A stretch of 8,246 bases of DNA from positions 1 to 8,246 of the forward strand of contig DATILB010000258.1 of NCBI GenBank assembly GCA_035477015.1, written 5' to 3'. The notes beneath the pieces were generated by a model, which made no database searches, was not told where the DNA came from, and saw only the letters and a list, made by a program, of their open reading frames with translations. Each line of letters starts with the position of its first letter. Position 1 is the stretch's first letter. The position numbers and the translations under genes are program-made. Of the stretch, positions 6,554 through 8,246 are shown one piece after another. The stretch comes from SSC3 sp035477015. GTDB lineage: Bacteria > Actinomycetota > Actinomycetes > Propionibacteriales > Nocardioidaceae.

Positions 6554-6622
6554 ACATTGCTTCCTAGGTTGTGTCGGTCATCACTTCCACACCCCAGCCT
6601 GAACAACCCAGGGAGCCAAACC

Positions 6623-8125
6623 ATGACCGTCTTCAACCCGCCCGAGGCCAAGTCCCGCTACGACCACTTCATCGGCGGCGAGTGGGTGCCGCCCGTGCAC
6701 GGCGCGTACTTCGAGAACATCTCGCCGGTCAACGGCAAGCCCTTCACGGAGATCGCGCGCGGCACCGCTGACGACATCGAGGCAGCCCTGGACGCCGCGC
6801 ACGCCGCCGCGGACAAGTGGGGTCGTACGTCGCCGACCGAGCGCTCCAACGTGTTGCTCAAGATCGCCGACCGGATGGAGGCGAACCTGCAAGAGCTCGC
6901 CATCTGCGAGACCTGGGACAACGGCAAGCCGGTGCGCGAGTCGCTCGCCGCGGACCTACCGCTCGCCATCGACCACTTCCGCTACTTCGCCGGCGTACTC
7001 CGTGGCCAAGAGGGCACGGTCGGTGAGATCGATGAGGACACGGTGGCCTACCACTTCCACGAGCCCCTCGGCGTGGTCGCGCAGATCATCCCGTGGAACT
7101 TCCCGATCCTGATGGCTGTCTGGAAACTCGCCCCGGCGATCGCGGCCGGCAACGCCGTCGTACTCAAGCCGGCAGAGCAGACGCCGTGGTCGATCCTGCG
7201 GCTCATGGAGATCATCGGAGACCTGATCCCCGCCGGCGTGCTCAACGTCGTCAACGGATATGGCGTCGAGGCCGGCAAGCCGCTGGCTTCCTCGCCCCGC
7301 GTGGCCAAGGTGGCCTTCACCGGCGAGACCACGACTGGGCGGCTGATCATGCAGTACGCCAGCCAGAACCTCATCCCGGTCACCCTCGAGCTCGGCGGCA
7401 AGAGCCCGAACATCTTCTTCGAGGACGTCGCCGTCGCGCGGGACTCGTTCTACGACAAGGCGCTCGAGGGCTTCACGATGTTCGCGCTCAACCAGGGCGA
7501 AGTCTGCACGTGTCCGTCGCGCGCGCTGGTGCAGCGGTCGATCTACTCCGACTTCGTGCCGGACGCGATCCACCGTGTCTCACTGATCAAGCAGGGCAAC
7601 CCGCTCGACACCGAGACGATGATCGGCGCGCAGGCGTCCAACGACCAGCTCGAGAAGATCCTGTCCTACCTCGACATCGGTCGGCAGGAGGGCGCGAAGG
7701 TGCTCATCGGTGGCGAGCGCACCGTGCTCGAGGGTGACCTCGCCGAGGGGTACTACGTGCAGCCGACCGTCTTCGAGGGCGACAACTCGATGCGGATCTT
7801 CCAGGAGGAGATCTTCGGTCCGGTCGTTGCGCTGACCAGCTTCGACGAGGAGGCCGACGCACTGAAGACGGCCAACGACACCCTGTACGGCCTTGGTGCC
7901 GGAGTGTGGACCCGCGACGGCTCGCGGGCCTTCCGGATGGGACGCGGCATCAAGGCCGGGCGGGTGTGGACGAACTGCTACCACGCCTACCCCGCACACG
8001 CCGCCTTCGGTGGTTACAAGCAGTCGGGCATCGGCCGCGAGACGCACAAGATGATGCTGGACCACTACCAGCAGACGAAGAACCTGCTGGTGTCGTACTC
8101 GGACCAGCCCCTCGGTTTCTTCTGA
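6623..8125 (+). CDS. aldB: NAD(P)+-dependent aldehyde dehydrogenase, AldB/ExaC type
   Basis: Oxidises an aldehyde, most likely acetaldehyde or another short-chain one, to the acid with NAD(P)+ in the cytoplasm. The 500 residues are full length for the family. Visible landmarks are PWNF with Asn159, KPAEQT (182-187) in the cofactor site, FTGETTTG (232-239), general base Glu256 in LELGGKSPN, catalytic Cys295 in NQGEVCTCPSR, and EIFGP (396-400). The C-terminal stretch with TNCYHAYPAHAAFGGYKQSGIGRETHKMM is, from memory, nearly the same as in E. coli AldB and Pseudomonas ExaC. The ATG at 6623 is preceded by GGGAG with a seven-base spacer; the frame stays open back to 6479 but those residues are not dehydrogenase-like. 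The neighbouring AcoR-type regulator fits alcohol or aldehyde catabolism. Exact substrate and the NAD/NADP preference are not shown by the sequence. Confidence 0.95.
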   Translation: MTVFNPPEAKSRYDHFIGGEWVPPVHGAYFENISPVNGKPFTEIARGTADDIEAALDAAHAAADKWGRTSPTERSNVLLKIADRMEANLQELAICETWDNGKPVRESLAADLPLAIDHFRYFAGVLRGQEGTVGEIDEDTVAYHFHEPLGVVAQIIPWNFPILMAVWKLAPAIAAGNAVVLKPAEQTPWSILRLMEIIGDLIPAGVLNVVNGYGVEAGKPLASSPRVAKVAFTGETTTGRLIMQYASQNLIPVTLELGGKSPNIFFEDVAVARDSFYDKALEGFTMFALNQGEVCTCPSRALVQRSIYSDFVPDAIHRVSLIKQGNPLDTETMIGAQASNDQLEKILSYLDIGRQEGAKVLIGGERTVLEGDLAEGYYVQPTVFEGDNSMRIFQEEIFGPVVALTSFDEEADALKTANDTLYGLGAGVWTRDGSRAFRMGRGIKAGRVWTNCYHAYPAHAAFGGYKQSGIGRETHKMMLDHYQQTKNLLVSYSDQPLGFF

Positions 8126-8246
8126 TGTCCGAGCCCAGTGGGTCGCGAGGCACGAGCGAGCCGCGTCGGGTGAGGAGGTCGAGTAAGCCCCGCTCGAGCG
8201 AGCTCGCGAGCCCGAGCGACGGGCGCATCGAGACACGGCAGGTCGC
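8125..8246 (+). CDS. Partial open frame coupled to the dehydrogenase, possible DUF779-type gene
   Basis: An ATG at 8125 shares its A with the dehydrogenase stop (TGATG), and the frame stays open to the window end, 40 full codons. The residues (MSEPSGSRGTSEPRRVRRSS, continuing to RIETRQV) are low-complexity and arginine/serine-rich. Most of this stretch comes from the interspersed element at 8177-8236 read in frame. Only the last few residues might begin a conserved domain. Genes for small DUF779 proteins commonly follow AldB/ExaC dehydrogenases in actinobacteria, so a DUF779 gene with an altered N-terminus is my guess. No Shine-Dalgarno precedes 8125; the true start may lie beyond the window, in which case this is non-coding. 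Confidence 0.4.
   Translation, partial: MSEPSGSRGTSEPRRVRRSSKPRSSELASPSDGRIETRQV
8177..8236. repeat. Short interspersed (REP-like) element
   Basis: The stretch begins GGTCGAGTAAGCC and ends GCATCGAGAC, with a GC-rich centre of nested inverted repeats: GCTCGAGC, GCGAGCTCGC, and CGCTCG (8190-8195) facing CGAGCG (8213-8218). These termini and the cruciform-like centre resemble dispersed elements I recall from Nocardioides and Aeromicrobium genomes, where the complement reads GTCTCGAT...TACTCGACC. Only one copy is in this window, so the repeat nature cannot be shown here. It has no T-run after the hairpin, so it is not a typical intrinsic terminator. Confidence 0.55.

Noticed and set aside
5386..6567. 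Plus-strand open frame of 393 residues
   Set aside because: It is the antisense shadow of the propeller gene, with Arg/Val/Glu-rich composition and no domain; the opposite strand has clear repeats and a signal peptide.
6479..6622. N-terminal extension of the aldehyde dehydrogenase to 548 residues
   Set aside because: The extension runs through the tandem palindromes and lacks family similarity, while the ATG at 6623 has a good ribosome site and matches the family's usual N-terminus.
8126..8246. Intrinsic terminator after the dehydrogenase
   Set aside because: GC-rich hairpins are present but no T-run follows, and the sequence fits an interspersed element better.
1..8246. CRISPR array, tRNA, rRNA or insertion sequence
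   Set aside because: No regularly spaced repeats, cloverleaf sequence, rRNA motif or transposase was recognised anywhere in the window.

Overview
The window is high-GC DNA with dense, mostly ATGA-coupled genes, GTG starts and a sparse -10-type promoter pattern. All of this fits an actinobacterium. A short interspersed element near the right edge, with GGTCGAGTA...ATCGAGAC termini, resembles elements I associate with Nocardioides, Aeromicrobium and relatives, so family Nocardioidaceae is my best guess (inference, not proven).

Left third, minus strand (63-3033): a compact molybdate-uptake operon read right to left. It runs modA (lipoprotein binding protein), modB (permease), modC (ATPase with C-terminal molybdate-binding domain), then a small MerR-type HTH protein fused to a Mop/TOBE domain that is likely the molybdate-sensing partner or regulator. 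modA/modB and modB/modC overlap by 4 bp, and only 12 bp separate modC from the last gene. The modA promoter holds a perfect 12-bp palindrome and a -10-like hexamer placed for a leaderless transcript. Left of the operon (1-62), a further minus-strand gene starts at the very edge. It is preceded by a strong Shine-Dalgarno, a hairpin that would pair with it, and two tandem 16-bp palindromes.

Middle (3104-6480): a plus-strand AcoR-type GAF regulator is divergent from modA. It carries a winged-helix/BTAD-like C-terminus instead of the sigma-54 AAA+ module. It converges, with overlapping stop codons, on a large minus-strand gene for a secreted protein with seven FG-GAP/VCBS repeats (a probable seven-bladed beta-propeller), Ig-like modules and a C-terminal beta domain.

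Right (6481-8246): a divergent promoter region with two tandem perfect GTTGCGGCAAC palindromes precedes an AldB/ExaC-type aldehyde dehydrogenase. The dehydrogenase stop overlaps the start of another open frame that runs off the window. That frame contains the interspersed element in phase and may be the start of the DUF779-type gene that commonly follows this dehydrogenase.

Working model: the GAF regulator senses an aldehyde/alcohol-related signal and controls the dehydrogenase, probably through the tandem palindromes. The propeller gene is an apparently unrelated secreted protein lodged between the two. The mod operon supplies molybdenum. I see no clear evidence of a wholly new system. The points most worth checking are the operator arrays, the HTH-Mop regulator, and the repeat inside a coding frame.
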